Source: Brachypodium distachyon (taxonomy: Eukaryota; Streptophyta; Magnoliopsida; Poales; Poaceae). From it: 64,000 nucleotides of DNA. Shown here in pieces: positions 47,042 to 59,599 of this stretch (the stretch's first letter is position 1; every line of letters starts with the position of its first letter). The notes beneath the pieces are model-generated. The model saw nothing but the letters and a program-made list of their open reading frames with translations, was not told the origin of the DNA and did not search any database. The stretch spans positions 63,473,355-63,537,354 of the forward strand of contig NC_016131.3 of NCBI RefSeq assembly GCF_000005505.3, in the 5' to 3' direction. A program made the position numbers and the translations under genes.

Positions 47042-47672
47042 TGATACACGTCCAAGGCCTTTGACCCTTTCGCTTATGTTCGTGCGTCCTCGTCCACGAC
47101 TCCATCAGACTCTAAGGGACTTGGGAACCGGAGGACAATGATGGCTAGGACCCAGCTCGATTATGGGCTACCTCGGCATACCCCAAACTAGAAGGCTTCG
47201 AGTGGGAAGAGCACGGGTGTGTGTTGGCGATTCCTTCGACTAACAAGGATAGGGGGGCACGATTTACCCAGGTTCAGGGCCTTCGGAAGGTAATACCTCT
47301 ACGTCCTGCTTGTCTGATCTGTATTGATGGAGAGATTACAAGATTGTCATGAAAGCATGTATGGGAGATGAGATCTGTCTGGAGAGAGAGGTTCTGTAGA
47401 GAGAGAGAGTCCATCTATCAAAGAATAGGATCCGTCCTCCCCGGCTCCCCTCTTAGTCCTTTATATAGGAGGCTAGGTTTCGGGCGTAGAGTCCGGATCG
47501 GTTACAATTAGAGATAAATCCTGATTTGGTTTCTTAATTATTTGTTCTTATCTTGAGCTGCAAGCTGAGTTAGTTGGGCTCCATGGATTGTAGTGGGCCT
47601 CCGAGTGGACCCCCTGTTTGGCTGTAGCAGGTATACCGAAGGTGAGTACCCGATGGGTCATTCCCTCGTCAG
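47042..47672 (+). mobile_element. Probable solo LTR or LTR fragment (Gypsy-like)
   Basis: A TATA box (TTATATAG at 47461) follows a C-rich stretch, and the sequence ends with GGGTCATTCCCTCGTCA, like many grass Gypsy LTR ends. Phrases such as ACGATTTACCCAGGTTC and CTACGTCCTGCTTGTCTGAT are typical LTR text. No internal gag or pol and no second LTR are nearby. The 5' edge is uncertain, and no 5-bp target duplication was found. Confidence 0.55.
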
Positions 47673-47860
47673 TTGCACTTAAGATGAGCATCAAGCGAGT
47701 GTTGTGGTTTTTGTCGATCACTCCGCCGCATGATTCACGCATTGCATCTCCGCCTCAACGTCAATGTTTGCCATTGCATGTCTTATGAAAGGAGTTCATC
47801 TTGGGGGAGAGGGGATGGGCTGGGAACTTTTGCGCCAATGAATGTCTATCATTTCCCAAA

Positions 47861-48604
47861 GAATTGGTCATGACATGCATGCTTGAAATTGAAATACGAC
47901 ATCTGCATTGGTAGAAAATGTCAAAAACTATTGGATCCACCGCCTCTAGCCAAAAGGAATGGATCAATAAGTAATCGGACACAAACATCCAAGAGATCAG
48001 TTAGTGCATAACTAGTATCAGGGACTAAGCAGCAATGTAAATTAGGTACCGCGTGGTAACTAAAAATAGTGGCAACTAACCAACCTTGTTCAAAACATAA
48101 GCACAACCCGCCAAAAGAACCCGGCTCACCTTATCAACTCCAGAAAGGCAAATCCACATTAATACTTTGCCTCATCATGAATAAGCACGAGATGAGCATG
48201 AGAACAAAAGAGGTATCCAGCACAAACATGACCAATACCGGAATCATACTCGGCATCCTCCACATGCTCGCTAGGACAACACGCTAAAAACAAATCAGAT
48301 AGGACAAAACGCTACAAACAAATCAAATTAATTTGCAATAAAATGAACAATTCAACAGAGAACCTATTCATCTACTATGACTTACAATAAAAGGTTGAAT
48401 ATTTATACCGGTGGTGTCGGCACAATGCTTTAATCACTGGCGAGCCACAACAAGAACAAGCGAGATCAACCGGTACAATTGCAGAACGGTGATCCTCGGG
48501 GTGTACCAAAGCCCAGTGGCTCGAGGGGCCCAAAGAGCCTTGTGACAATGCCAATGTGACCTCAAAGATATTGCTAGAGCTTGACAAAAGCTAAGAGGGA
48601 GCCA
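47861..48604. repeat. Unclassified repeat, copy A of a diverged tandem pair
   Basis: It shares ordered blocks with copy B: an ACTAGTATCA block, CTCCAGAAAGGCAAATCCAC, a TCATGAAT block followed by GATGAGCATGAG-type sequence, a GGTGTCG block and a region ending in AAGAGCC. No open frame is conserved between copies. Confidence 0.65.
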
Positions 48605-48760
48605 TGACATAAATTACATGTCTCTATTTTATTTCTTAGTGAGCATCATCATACTGTTAATCTTTCTAATGATCCTGAACAATACTACTAATGAATGTAA
48701 CTTGGTAATTATCTGTGTCTCTATGTGTGAATATGAGGTTCATGACAGCCTGCCAAATTG

Positions 48761-49395
48761 CTATGTGACATTACTATGTTGCTTGGCATAAATGCATTGG
48801 TGCATAAAAATCATACTAGTGGATTCACTAGCTCTAGCCAAATATAAAATGTAAGAAAATAACATCCAACAAATTTGGCAGTGCCTAACTAGTATCACAA
48901 AGCACAAGTAAAATACGGTACAGTCGGTAACCAAATCATGATGGTGACACACGCACACTCGACCATCACATAGACAAGAACAAGATCCATTGTGTTGGCT
49001 CCAGAAAGGCAAATCCACGGGGAAACTTTCACCTCTATCATGAATGAAAAGCATGAGGATAGCACAGATTGCCAATGCAAAAAAAAGACTAAGTATCCGC
49101 GTTTGGTGTGATTACACTTCTTGGGAAAATCATTAACATTTGATTTGTAATCAAATTAACAATCCAATAGAACCTACTCACGCTTTATGATTTGCAAGAA
49201 AGGTTGATGTTCATACCGACGGTGTCGATGTGGCGCTTCATCTCACCGACGAACCATAGTATAAGCTGAAGTGAGATCACCAGATACGATGATAGAAGAT
49301 AGTGTGATAATCTAGGACTAGAGGATCCTGACAACAAGTAGGCCAAAAGAGCCCTGCGGTGGTGGTAAGGCGACCCCAAAGAGAATGAGGGAGCT
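48761..49395. repeat. Unclassified repeat, copy B of a diverged tandem pair
   Basis: Same block order and orientation as the copy about 900 bp to the left, with substitutions and small gaps throughout. It is probably an old duplication of a transposon-derived sequence. Confidence 0.65.
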
Positions 49396-49430
49396 TAGAA
49401 AAAAAATCAAAGATCAGATCGACCGGCCGT

Positions 49431-49504
49431 CATGGATATGGAAACCAATCAAAAATCTGAGGACCGGCATGGATATGGAAACCAATCAAAATTCCGATCA
49501 GGAT
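49431..49504. repeat. Two-copy tandem repeat, 37-bp unit
   Basis: CATGGATATGGAAACCAATC starts at 49431 and again at 49468. Confidence 0.85.
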
Positions 49505-50918
49505 GGGTGGAAAGTCAGGAAACAGAAATCGAATAGGTATGCAAATACCAATCGGTAAGAAACCAACCCGTGAAAAGTTAACGGAGTTTCCTCGCCGGCG
49601 GTTGTGATTGCGCCAGGCGCTGCGCGTGCATACATTCCAGCGAGGCCCCAGTGGCGAGCGCAACTGATTTATCTTTTTTTTCTTAAATAAGCAAAGCAGG
49701 CCGGCCAAATGCAACAAAACACAATCTATTCCTTCAGTTAGAGCGTTTGTCAACAAAGTTAGTCTGAGTTAGAATTTTTTTTATTCCATCTAAGAACAAT
49801 CAAAAGCTTTAAAAAAATTGAAAGTTTGTACAAAAGTATTTGGAACTTAATCCTAGAATTTTGCAGTACACGATAGGCCAAGATAACCATCGAAGCCATA
49901 AAAAAAGATGATAGAAACCCGATCAAGTTGCTTGAAGACGCATGACGATCCAAATCTTGAAGACACCACTCCGAGCAACTCAACTGAATTTATTTCACAT
50001 CAGCTTTCGCACACATCGCTCAAATTTAATCCAAACATTAAATATATCGCCCGAGTCGCATAGGACCAGCATGATGCAAGCACGGGGTTTATCACACGAG
50101 AAGCACTTGGTTGCTCGGCTAGCTACGAATCAACCACACAACGCAAAATCCCAATTAGTCATATTCATACGTACAAGATAAATTATGTCGACCATCAATC
50201 ATGCTCAGTAAATCATCAGAGAAAAAACATCATAAAAAATCTAAAGTCGGTCCCGCGCAAATGTGCAGGTCATAGCATCATATAGAACGATGATATGCCA
50301 TCTTTGTGTTGTATCCCTGCAATTTTGTAGTATAAACCAAAGCAAACAAACCTCCGTATGCATAAATGAGATACTTTAAATCTACGAATCAATTAAGATA
50401 CAAGATGAAATAAACAGAGTTTTATCATAAAAAAATTACAGGATAATAAAAAGAACTAATAATTAATGATTAAAAAACATGTACATCAGTGATCGATGAC
50501 TAAATTAAACTTCTTAAATTGTCAAAAATAAAAAAAGTTGCTGCACAAATTTAAATGTAACAGATGGGCGGCAGCCCATAGACAAAAAAGTCAACAAACG
50601 ACAGGGAAGGAAGGCCAGGAGACGGGAGCCACGAGTTGACGGTAAGAATCAGTAAGGCGAAGGCCAGGATAATCCCAAAAGCAATACATGAGGATATCTC
50701 TTCGTTATAAAAGTATGTGTCACCCGCTAGTTTGCACTAAAATAAGGACAAAAAATTTAGAAGCGGAGGAATAACCAACTTGAATCACGTATCTGTGTGG
50801 TATAATTGAAAATACTGGTTGGTTATGATAGATATGCTTTCCCCGTCTCCGCGCTGTGCTGTCTCCGCCTCTCGGTGGCTATTGGTGTAGACGGTCATAT
50901 TTACTGGCCGGCTACTTA
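49505..50918. other. Intergenic, repeat-like, no gene
   Basis: AT-rich. The segment about 50040-50290 resembles 61620-61860: both have an AGCACTTGGTTG phrase, then GAGAAAAAAC and a CGCAAATGTG- or GTGCAAATGT-type end. This suggests a dispersed element. No coding region. Confidence 0.45.
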
Positions 50919-51157
50919 CTACCTCCGTTCGATAATATGAGGCATATTAGGATTCGGTTGACCAAACGTTTGACCACAAATTACTTCATGAATGTGTGAC
51001 TAGTGTGATTAAAATTATAACCATAAGCAAATATCCTTGAGTACGAACATAATGGATATGAATGTATGTCATAAATTATATATTGATTGAGTAATTTATG
51101 GTCAAAGCATTGGAAAATAAAATTCTAATACGTCCCGTATTGTTGGAACGGAGGGAT
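50919..51157. mobile_element. Stowaway-type MITE
   Basis: A 239-bp element begins CTACCTCCGTTC and ends GAACGGAGGGAT, flanked by TA. The inverted ends include CATATTAGGATTC on the left, facing GAATTCTAATACG-type sequence on the right. Non-coding. Confidence 0.85.
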
Positions 51158-54060
51158 TACTCAGCTCTGTAGAGTGGATAAGACCCTGATACGTACTCTT
51201 GGACTCGACGGCAGAGCGTGCGTGCATGCACGCGTGGCTGCTGCACCCGCTGGCCGCGTGCAGAAGCATGCCTGGGGAACGAACATTGCGCCTCTTGCCC
51301 CCATGCATCCTCCAGCCGGCGGACAAAAGAAGTGAGATCAAGCACGCGCGCACATGCCGCACCGAACGACAACCCAGGTGCCAATGAACTTGCAGACCCA
51401 CGTACACGCCGTACTTCGCCTGCTAGCTGTGGCGCTGCACAGGTTCGATACGACTTGGCCAATTTGGAACTAGTTGTAGTATCATAACTCGAGATCTTGT
51501 AGCATGCACGATGATGATAAACTAAATAACTCGACGTCGACGATGGACGTGCGCAACTGCGCATCTACACGGCAGTACGGCACAGCAGGCGGTGCGCCGA
51601 CTCTCTCCTTTTTTGCGGGAAACGCACCGAGCTGGTCGTGCACGGCTGGCCGAAGAAGGAGGAATATATCTTACGTCCGGTGTACCGTGTACGTGCAGTG
51701 CAATACGGATATGCTCATATCCATGCCACGAGCACGAGTCTCTGGCTCTCTGCCCATCTGCCATCGTCAAGGAAGACGACGATCGAGACATTGCCTTATA
51801 GGCCGGGGCTGCAACTTAATTAATTGTCATGGGATGACGAGATCGAGGTCGGCCCGGATTATATTCTGGATAAAGTCGTACGTGCGAGTCCATCCTGTTT
51901 CCACGTTCCAGAACAGACCAGTACGTAGTATGATCAATTCAGACTTCGTGGCGTTTGATCCGAGGGATTTACCTACTCGGCGGGGAAACGGGGAAGACAT
52001 ACGTGTATGCTGCCGATTTGGTCGCTAGAAGTTCAGTCCACTGCCGGTGGTCAAACATATACTGTAGCCTCTAGGTGCTGCTTCGTCAATCTGTTATTTC
52101 TCTATCATAAAAAAAAACAACCTGACACCATGAATGTGTACCAGTATGTGCTAGCCGTGTCAGTTTTTAGTTATGACTTTATCACCAGGAATTGAACTAC
52201 AGAAGGGGGTACGAGTGTGACACCTAGCAACTCGACCTAGATAGGGCAATTGACATGGTATGCTGGAACTTTAATTAGACCGCTTTGCGAGGGTATCCTG
52301 ATGCTACGCGTGCATCTTCTAAGCGGGCAGAAACAGGACAGGAGTCGACCGATTCTAGTTAATTTACTGTGTGACCTGACAGTTTGACAACATCAATAGG
52401 CAGTTCAGAAGTTTCAGCACCGGCCATACGCCCATGCGTACGCATTCAAAGGGCAGTACAAAAGGTCAAAGACACAATACTAACCGACCAGCATCACAAC
52501 CGCGCAGCTAACGAGTAGCGATCGATCGATATGCAATGTATATTTGCAAATTACATGGCGCACATATCGCATCTTGGATAGGGTGGATTTGTTTAGTTGA
52601 GAGTTTTGGTTTTCGGACAAAAAGTTCGGCCCAATTTGAATTGCAGTGTCTAAATATGTCTAATAACTACGTAAATAGTAAGTATAAACCTTGTAGCTCA
52701 CAGTTCACGTGATCCATGCTAGAATCTTTTTATTGAATGTATTTTTACACCGGCGCAAAAAATTACAAATTGCGCATTGCCAAAATCAAACTCATTACCT
52801 CCTGAAATTGTAGTTGGCTATTAACCACTCGCCTAACTTCCTAAGTAACGTTTATTGTACATTTCATTGATGATAGACTATTTATCTGCTACACTTAAGT
52901 TTAAGTTTAAAATTTTGATTTGCACTTTTCGTCCGAATTTTTTCAAAAAAATCCGAAATTCGCCCATTTCGGTCGGGGGCGAATTTTTTTACAAACCGAA
53001 ATCCAAATCGAGCCCAAGGATGCGCCTTGCATTTCAAATTGTAAGCTTTGATAAATTAAAAGTCTGATAGAATAGACTGAGTACATCTGTAATCTAGAGC
53101 AGTAGAACCAACAACACTCGGAACCATAATTGCAGGCTTCCAGCATGCAATGCAGCGTGAGTAACACAGTTCGGTCCACAAAGTAGCTCACAGCGACCTG
53201 GAGCGTGCGCAACACCACTCGCACTGCAAGACGTCCAAAGACAGCGCCCGCACAGAGTCGTCACAACCAAAACAAGGACCCACGGACAAGATCTTTTTAT
53301 ACCAAGGAAATTAGGAAAGGACTTCGGGGCAGCCAGCTGAGCCGATCGACTGGCAGGGACTTGGGGCCCTCCGATGCCTACGCAGCACCTGTTTTGTTTG
53401 ATGCTTGCTGACTCATGGACCAGTGCAGGGATCAACGACGCGGACGGCTGACCGCCACGTCTCGAGGTCGACAGAACCATCTCGACGTCTCGAGGATCGG
53501 GAACCACAAACCGAAACGTAAACACGAGTGCCGTAGGTGCGATGTATTTTATTTTATATTTTAAAGAAGGTGCGATGTATTGAGCCAAGCTTTTGTTCCG
53601 TCGTAAACTGCCCGTCGAATACGTCATACTCCAATTTGACTTAGAGGAAGCATCCAGAAATATCAGGAGGCAAAACATTGCCCACACATATCACGTAGAC
53701 ATGAGACTCTTTGCAAACAAATTTAAAAGGGAGAAATGGAAGGCCCGTCATTCGGTACCAAACATAAGTGAGCGAGACATGCATGACAAAGATGCCATAA
53801 CCTATACAGCTTCTCATTAATTCACACACATAATTCCTTTTTTACAGGACTACAATACTCTACTACTACTTGACAAAAAAAGGTCAAGAGTATTTTACAC
53901 AGCTGGACTCTTTCGATCAACTCAAATGAGTACACTAGCTTAGACAACACTGGACACAAATTGGACCCAAAATACCAAAATGTAGATGTTTCTATACGTG
54001 GCCGCTTTTCCCGTCGAACGAACGTACGCCACCTGGAGGGAAGCGATAGGGTGCCACCAA
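51158..54060. other. Intergenic, no supported gene
   Basis: Several open frames of 130-197 codons occur on both strands (for example 51504-52028 plus and 53094-53687 minus). They overlap each other, lack families and have no splice context. The DNA next to 54061 is likely the GolS 3' UTR. Confidence 0.5.
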
Positions 54061-55402
54061 TCACGCGGCCGAGGGCGCAGTGATGTACTTGACGGTGCCG
54101 GCCTCCGCCAGCGCGGCGCGAATCGGCTTCTTGGCCGCCGCCTCGAGCTCGTCGGCGTCGGCGGGCAGGCCCTTGAAGTCCAGGCTCTCGTCGTTGTAGA
54201 TGTCCCACCACTTCTTCACGAGCACCTTGATGTCCTCCCTGTCCATGTTGGCCTCCTTGCCTGTGAACCTCCATGGCTTGGAACCCTGCAACCATTTATC
54301 ACATCGGGGTAAGAATACTTGCACGGAAGGAAAAATCAGAAGAGAAATATACTTTGCCCAGAGTTGAAACACGCACCGCTGCGCAGTAGTGCACCGCCTT
54401 GACCTTCGCGAGCTGGACGTTCTCGGGATGCCTCCAGAGCATGGCCAGCACGAGGTTGTACACCAGCGGGATCGGCTTGTACTGCTCCCTGAAGAACACG
54501 TTCAAGAAGTCCTGCAGATCGATCGATAAAAAAGAAAAGTGAGCACGCACGTAGCCACTAATTCCAGAATCCGGGATCTGGGAACACAATTATTCGCTTG
54601 AGTACGTATGCCAATCTGGGAAAGTTCGTTTTCATTTACCTGCTCTGCAAATGGAGTTGTCGGCGACACGCGGAGGGTGTCGAGGAGCGCCTTGGCGGTG
54701 GCCATGCTGGGCTCGTGCACGAACATGCCGGCGTTGAAGTAAAGCGCCGGGGGCGGGCCCATCTCGGCGGCCGGCCACGTCACCCTGTCGGGGCACTGCT
54801 GGCAGTAGCCGATCTGGTACTGCGGGGTGTGGCTCCACGTCTTCTCGCAGAAGCAGTCCATCACGGCGTAGAAGTGCCCCTTGGGCAGATCAAACAGCTC
54901 GTCCACGTTGTCGAACACCTGGATGTCAGCGTCGAGGTACACCATCCTCTCGTACTCCACAAACTGCGCACCAACCGAATCAACGACATATCAGCACACC
55001 AAATCCTATAATTAGTACTACATGTGAGCTTAGAGTAGTTGAAAAGGGTGTTGGATAAGTGTAGTAAGTCACCTCCCAGATACGGAGCTTGGAGTAGTTG
55101 ATGACGTAGTAGGCCATGGCGAACTGGGTCTGGTTCTCGGGCGGGTACACAGGGACGATCTCGCGGAGGATGCAGCCCTGGGAGGCAAGGATACGGCGGT
55201 GGGACTCTGGCACGTCGGGCAGCATGGCCACGACTAGCGGGTAAGCTGAGCCGGCCTTGCGCAAGCCCTTGGCCAGCCCGACCACGCCCTTCCAGTAGTC
55301 GCCGTCGCCCGCCAGGAACGTCACGAACGCCTTCGTCGCGGGCTTCACGGCAGCAGCAGCAGCCTTGGCGGTGGTCATCTTGCGGGACAGCTCGGGAGCC
55401 AT
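54061..55402 (-). CDS. GolS: Galactinol synthase
   Basis: Four exons in transcript order: 55402-55073, 54963-54640, 54511-54377 and 54285-54061. They total 1014 bp and 337 residues, the usual family length and intron pattern. It is a GT8 glycosyltransferase that moves galactose from UDP-galactose to myo-inositol. This makes galactinol, the donor for raffinose-family sugars, in the cytosol. The nucleotide-sugar and Mn-binding DxD is D121-A-D123 in VYLDADIQVFDN. HYCAAGSKPW (259-268) is the second conserved binding block. The protein ends in APSAA, the hydrophobic C-terminal pentapeptide typical of GolS. A short Lys/Ala-rich N-terminus precedes KAFVTFLAGDGDYWKGV. Family members respond to drought, cold and heat; no specific element was mapped here. 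A TATA-like site lies 140 bp upstream. Confidence 0.96.
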
Positions 55403-55540
55403 CTCGTCGTCGGGGAAAGCTAGCTAATTCGGGCTTGAAGAGTCGAGTTTTGTATGGGATTTGAAGTCTCGGTGGGAGTGGTTTAAGCGCTTGGTTTGCT
55501 TGGGATTTTGGATGGGTTTTCACGGTGGGGTGGCGAGGCC

Positions 55541-55548
55541 TTAAATAA
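55541..55548 (-). promoter_or_regulatory. TATA-like box of the GolS gene
   Basis: The minus strand reads TTATTTAA inside a GC-rich promoter, 139 bp before the ATG at 55402. Confidence 0.55.
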
Positions 55549-56538
55549 GGAAAACGGAGGGCGGAATGGTCCACTTTGGATCGCCGCGCTGGGGCTCATC
55601 CATGGATCCACCTTGTCGTTGGCTAGCGGGTATGTTTGGTCTGTGCGGTCTCAGGCGTACGCGTGGCAAAATCAGTGTATCGACGGACGGGGGCAACGTA
55701 GACGGAAGCTTCTCGTGGAATTTTCGGTCGACAGGTGCGAGAAGCGGGAAGAAGGGACTGTCTGCCGGGCCTCTTTCTTTCCCTTTGGTTGGGCCCGCGA
55801 CTGCTTACCGGCCATCGGCCTATGGATAAACCGGATTCCACATAATTAATTCTGGACAGAGGGCGTCAGGATACTCCACTGTTTGTGCTTCGTTGTGTGC
55901 TTGTTTATTTGCGTGCAAAATCTCTGGAACGACCGCCGAGTCAATCAGAACTATTTGGAGGAGGAAAAAAGGCAAAGGTTGAAGGTAATTGACGATCTAT
56001 TGTAACCAGCCTTCCTTTTCTTAGGTGGAATTTTGTTTTCCTTGTTGTGGGATCAAGGAACATTTAGTTTTTACCGGGACGTCTCACCTTAGATGGCACT
56101 GACATCTGAACTTAAATGATAAATAATAGGGATCAAAATGATTAATAATGTTTTCCTTGTCGTGGTAATACAAGATATGTTGACTTTAGATGTAGGGAAC
56201 GTATGGGGTGAAAACACCTATTCCGTGAAAAACTAAAAAACTTCCAACCTGATAGTTAAATATTGAATAAATTAGCGAGACGGTGGCTAGTCTTGCATAA
56301 TAAAATAATATCTTTATGTATTTATGTTTATCTTTATGTTATTTAGATGTAATCTAATCGCATGCAATTTAGATTTGTTGGGACCATGAGTAACTGGTGT
56401 TCGGGCCGTTTTTCTACTTGATACATCCTCTTTATCGGTGTGTGTCAAAACTTCGTCACACGGCCATTTGTAACCTTGACAGTGTCACCGGGTTGCCAAT
56501 CGCATGATAAAGCATGGAAAATAGAAGGACAGAGGGTA
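55549..56538. other. GolS promoter and intergenic DNA
   Basis: A GC-rich proximal part passes into AT-rich DNA. No gene is seen. Confidence 0.5.
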
Positions 56539-56619
56539 CTCTCTCCGTTCCTAAATACTTGTCGTGGTTTTACGCAAATTTGCACTAAAACCACGACAAG
56601 TATTTAGGAACGGAGGGAG
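56539..56619. mobile_element. Short Stowaway-like fold-back element (81 bp)
   Basis: It begins CTCTCTCCGTTCCTAAATAC and ends with the complement, flanked by TA on both sides. The two halves pair almost perfectly around a short centre (GCAAATTTGC). Confidence 0.9.
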
Positions 56620-56685
56620 TACATGATGACCAATGTAGTTTTAGATAAAATGCTGTCGATTTAGACATGTATATTTTGGTTGCTA

Positions 56686-57532
56686 CTCCCTCCGTGCCAA
56701 CGGTATTTTTGCAAAATGCTCATGCCATTTGTTGAATCAACCCGCACGTCCCTCGTTTCTATATCCCGTCTCGCTCTCTGCCTCCCCTCCTGTCCCAGCT
56801 CGCCTTTTCCGCGGTCCGGCCTCCCCTCCCCTCCCAGCTCGCCTCCACCGCGCTCCCTCTCGCCTCCGTTGTGCTGCGCACCCTCTTCTCCTCCCCTGTG
56901 TTGCGCTCCCCTCAGGTGGCAGCGAGGCCAGATCTTGAGGTGGCATGGCTGGATTCGGCGGCGGAGAGGACAAATCCGGCGGCAGCGAGGACGGGTCCGG
57001 TGGCAGGCAGGAGGCGACGGAGGCCTAGGGAGGAGTCGGGGCCGGAGGAGGATCCACAACGTCAGCATGATGCGGCACAAGAGGCGTCGCCGCTGCGGGC
57101 CGCTCGGGTTCGTCAATGGCGGCGGCGACCAGGGAGAGGGACGAGATGTCTGCCGCCGCGAGGGGCACTTCGTTGTCGTCGACTGGCTTGTCGAAGAAGT
57201 CGGCATCGCCGGAATCGGACGCCGTCAACGGAGAACTAGGGTTTGGATCGAGGGTACTGGGGTTGTGAACTCCTCGAATCTGGTGGCGGACGCCAGCATC
57301 GGCCTCCTGGGAATGATTGAAAATCGTCTTTCCTACAGATGCTGCCGTCGTAGCCTCCGCCTCCGACGTGACCAGGACGGCGGCGCCGAGCATCAATGTT
57401 GTTAACGCCGCAAGTTCTATGTGCATTGTAGTAATTGGCAAGGGTGTAATTGTAATAATTTAACACTATCGGACTTAATTGTAAAATCTTCTTGTGAAAG
57501 CCCCTGCGCCAACATTTTCGGCACGGAGGGAG
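56686..57532. mobile_element. Stowaway-ended element with GC-rich cargo (847 bp)
   Basis: It begins CTCCCTCCGTGCC and ends GGCACGGAGGGAG, flanked by TA on both sides, so it has Stowaway ends and target. The interior (about 56740-57440) is GC-rich and gene-like, with long open frames on both strands. No known transposase or domain is visible. Most Stowaways are under 350 bp and AT-rich, so this looks like a non-autonomous element that has taken in foreign sequence. Confidence 0.65.
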
Positions 57533-58312
57533 TACGTCCCATTACATTTATGTGTTTTTGTTAACACATATATTAAGCGTGTACGTATTGACATGGAGTA
57601 CAAAGATGAGGTGAAAAGACAGAACTCATCGAATTATCCATGCATGTTTTACCGAATATGTCCCCACATATAGTCACAAATTTATAGTGTGTGGTTGATT
57701 TACAACTTAGTGAAGGATGCGAGTTGCAGTCCAATCGTGTCTGTCGGCTCTTGGCCAACCAGTTTGCGAAGGAGTAAGCGTCTAGTGTTAGTAGGTGTTT
57801 GTAGGCAATCTCCAACAAAATTAATCGTTTTATTGGTCGTCTAAGATGGAGACCATCACGCCCGTCCGTTTCTAAATTCTTATCATGGTTGGGTTCAAAT
57901 AAGTTTAAATTTGATACGGACGGATGGAGTACAAATTAAAAGATAATACATGCATGTTTTTTTTCTAACAAGTTTAATTAGTTAAACCAGCCAATTCGCG
58001 AGTTACATGTTAACGAATTTTACCGAGTTGAGCTGAGTCGAGTCGAGGTGGCTCATTATCCGGTCCTAGTCACCATTCGAACGCAAGGTATATGAGTAAA
58101 AGAGGTCTGAATGTGCAAAGGGTCCACCAGCAGAACACAACGTAATGATCACAACGGCACTATTGATCGCAGTGTGGAAGTCTGCTTGGAGGAGAAATGC
58201 AACATACCAGCGCTGCTGCCGAGCAAACCTACAGTGAAGGCCTGAAAGGTGTAACACATGCCTGCGACCAAAATGTCCTCAGTGTCTCGGTGGTTTCCCG
58301 ATCGTTTTCTGA
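57533..58312. other. Intergenic with a MITE fragment
   Basis: A short fold-like remnant (about 57868-57935) has a CGTCCGTTTCTAAATTCTTA left side and a GACGGATGGAGTA right side. Otherwise nothing is recognised. Confidence 0.4.
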
Positions 58313-58534
58313 AGTGTTTGGTTGGTAGAACATGATGCAGTTGATGGAACCATTCCAGATTTTAGAGAATATATGAAAGTGAAATGAAATCAGTTGGTTT
58401 CTTAAAAAGAATATTTCTTCAATATGTTTATAGAATATACAAAAATAGAAACGTTCCACTCCATTTTGTTCTTAAAGAAATATAATTATTCTACGTATTT
58501 CATTTCATTTCACATCGTTCTGCAACCAAACACT
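58313..58534. mobile_element. TIR MITE with GTGTTTGGTTG ends
   Basis: The left end AGTGTTTGGTTGGTAGAAC faces GTTCTGCAACCAAACACT on the right. The element is 222 bp, AT-rich inside and non-coding. Superfamily (hAT, Harbinger or other) is not resolved. Confidence 0.75.
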
Positions 58535-59599
58535 ACATGTCATATGACGATATTTGAGGTTAGCCTGACCTGAAGATGTGTACTGTCAGGCTCACATGTC
58601 ACCTAATAATTTATCACGAAGCTCTCGTGACCTCTGCCAGCCCAAAAAAGGACAAAGAAAAATGGGATCAGAGATTCGCCCGAGAGGCCAGGAGAACTCG
58701 CGAACCTTGTGCCGTATTCCCGGACGCTGATCGGTAGGACGACACCGGGTCAAACGTGTTGTACCTGACATCCGATGCAATCGACACCCACACATGAACG
58801 TAGCTCCAGGAAGGCGCTCGCTACCATTGCCAAGAGCTGACGTACGTTGGTCGAGTGGATCCTGACGTCCCTCAGTCCACGCCCTATGTGATCTTGCCGT
58901 GACATCTGGTGATCTGGACCATAGTGGGCTAGTGGCATAATCCAATCCCAAGTTCCCAACGGCCAGACCAAAAGCATGTATAACATGGAAGTCATTTAGG
59001 TTTCACCATGGGCGGAGCCAGGTAATGCCTGAGGATGCAATGCATACCCATCTTTTTAAGCTAGTTTGCAATCTCAACCTATACTTGCCGCATAGCTCAC
59101 CAATGTCTCGTTATCCTCCCATTCCATGTTAACATGGCATCTTCCTAGAACACTATCTTGCATATAAATTTCTCGGCTAGTGAGGTTTTGACCGTGAATT
59201 TTTAAGTTCTTGTGTCTAGGCATCCGATCATTCATGTACACATAGTGCTCTAACTCAAGCTAAGTATGAAATCAGCTGACTGATGCTTTAAGTCGGATTA
59301 ATTGTCGGAAACCCTACATGACCAATATTCGTCAATACATCATAATATGCCTCCTCTTTTCCGTTGCTATACCTACCGTCCTACTCTCGTGTCGACACTG
59401 CCTTGCATATCCATGTTTGAAATCCTGGCTCCGCCAGCTTCACGATTCACGGTTTTCATGTATTTCTTTCAATCTTGTCTCCATTTTCAAGGCGTCTCTT
59501 AGGTTATAATCAAAGAACTCAGTCCGTTACTCAGCTCCCCTTTTTTTTCCAACCGGTGACGAACTCAATCCTAATTAAGCAGAAAAGAGTTGTTCAGCT
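58535..59599. other. Intergenic, no gene seen
   Basis: Mixed sequence with short open frames only. No element boundaries recognised. Confidence 0.45.

Noticed and set aside
51504..52028. Plus open frame of 174 codons
   Set aside because: Composition looks random, it overlaps opposite-strand frames, and no domain or neighbour exon supports it.
53094..53687. Minus open frame of 197 codons downstream of GolS
   Set aside because: No family resemblance; it has hydrophobic and Cys-rich patches without order, in a region I would expect to be non-coding.
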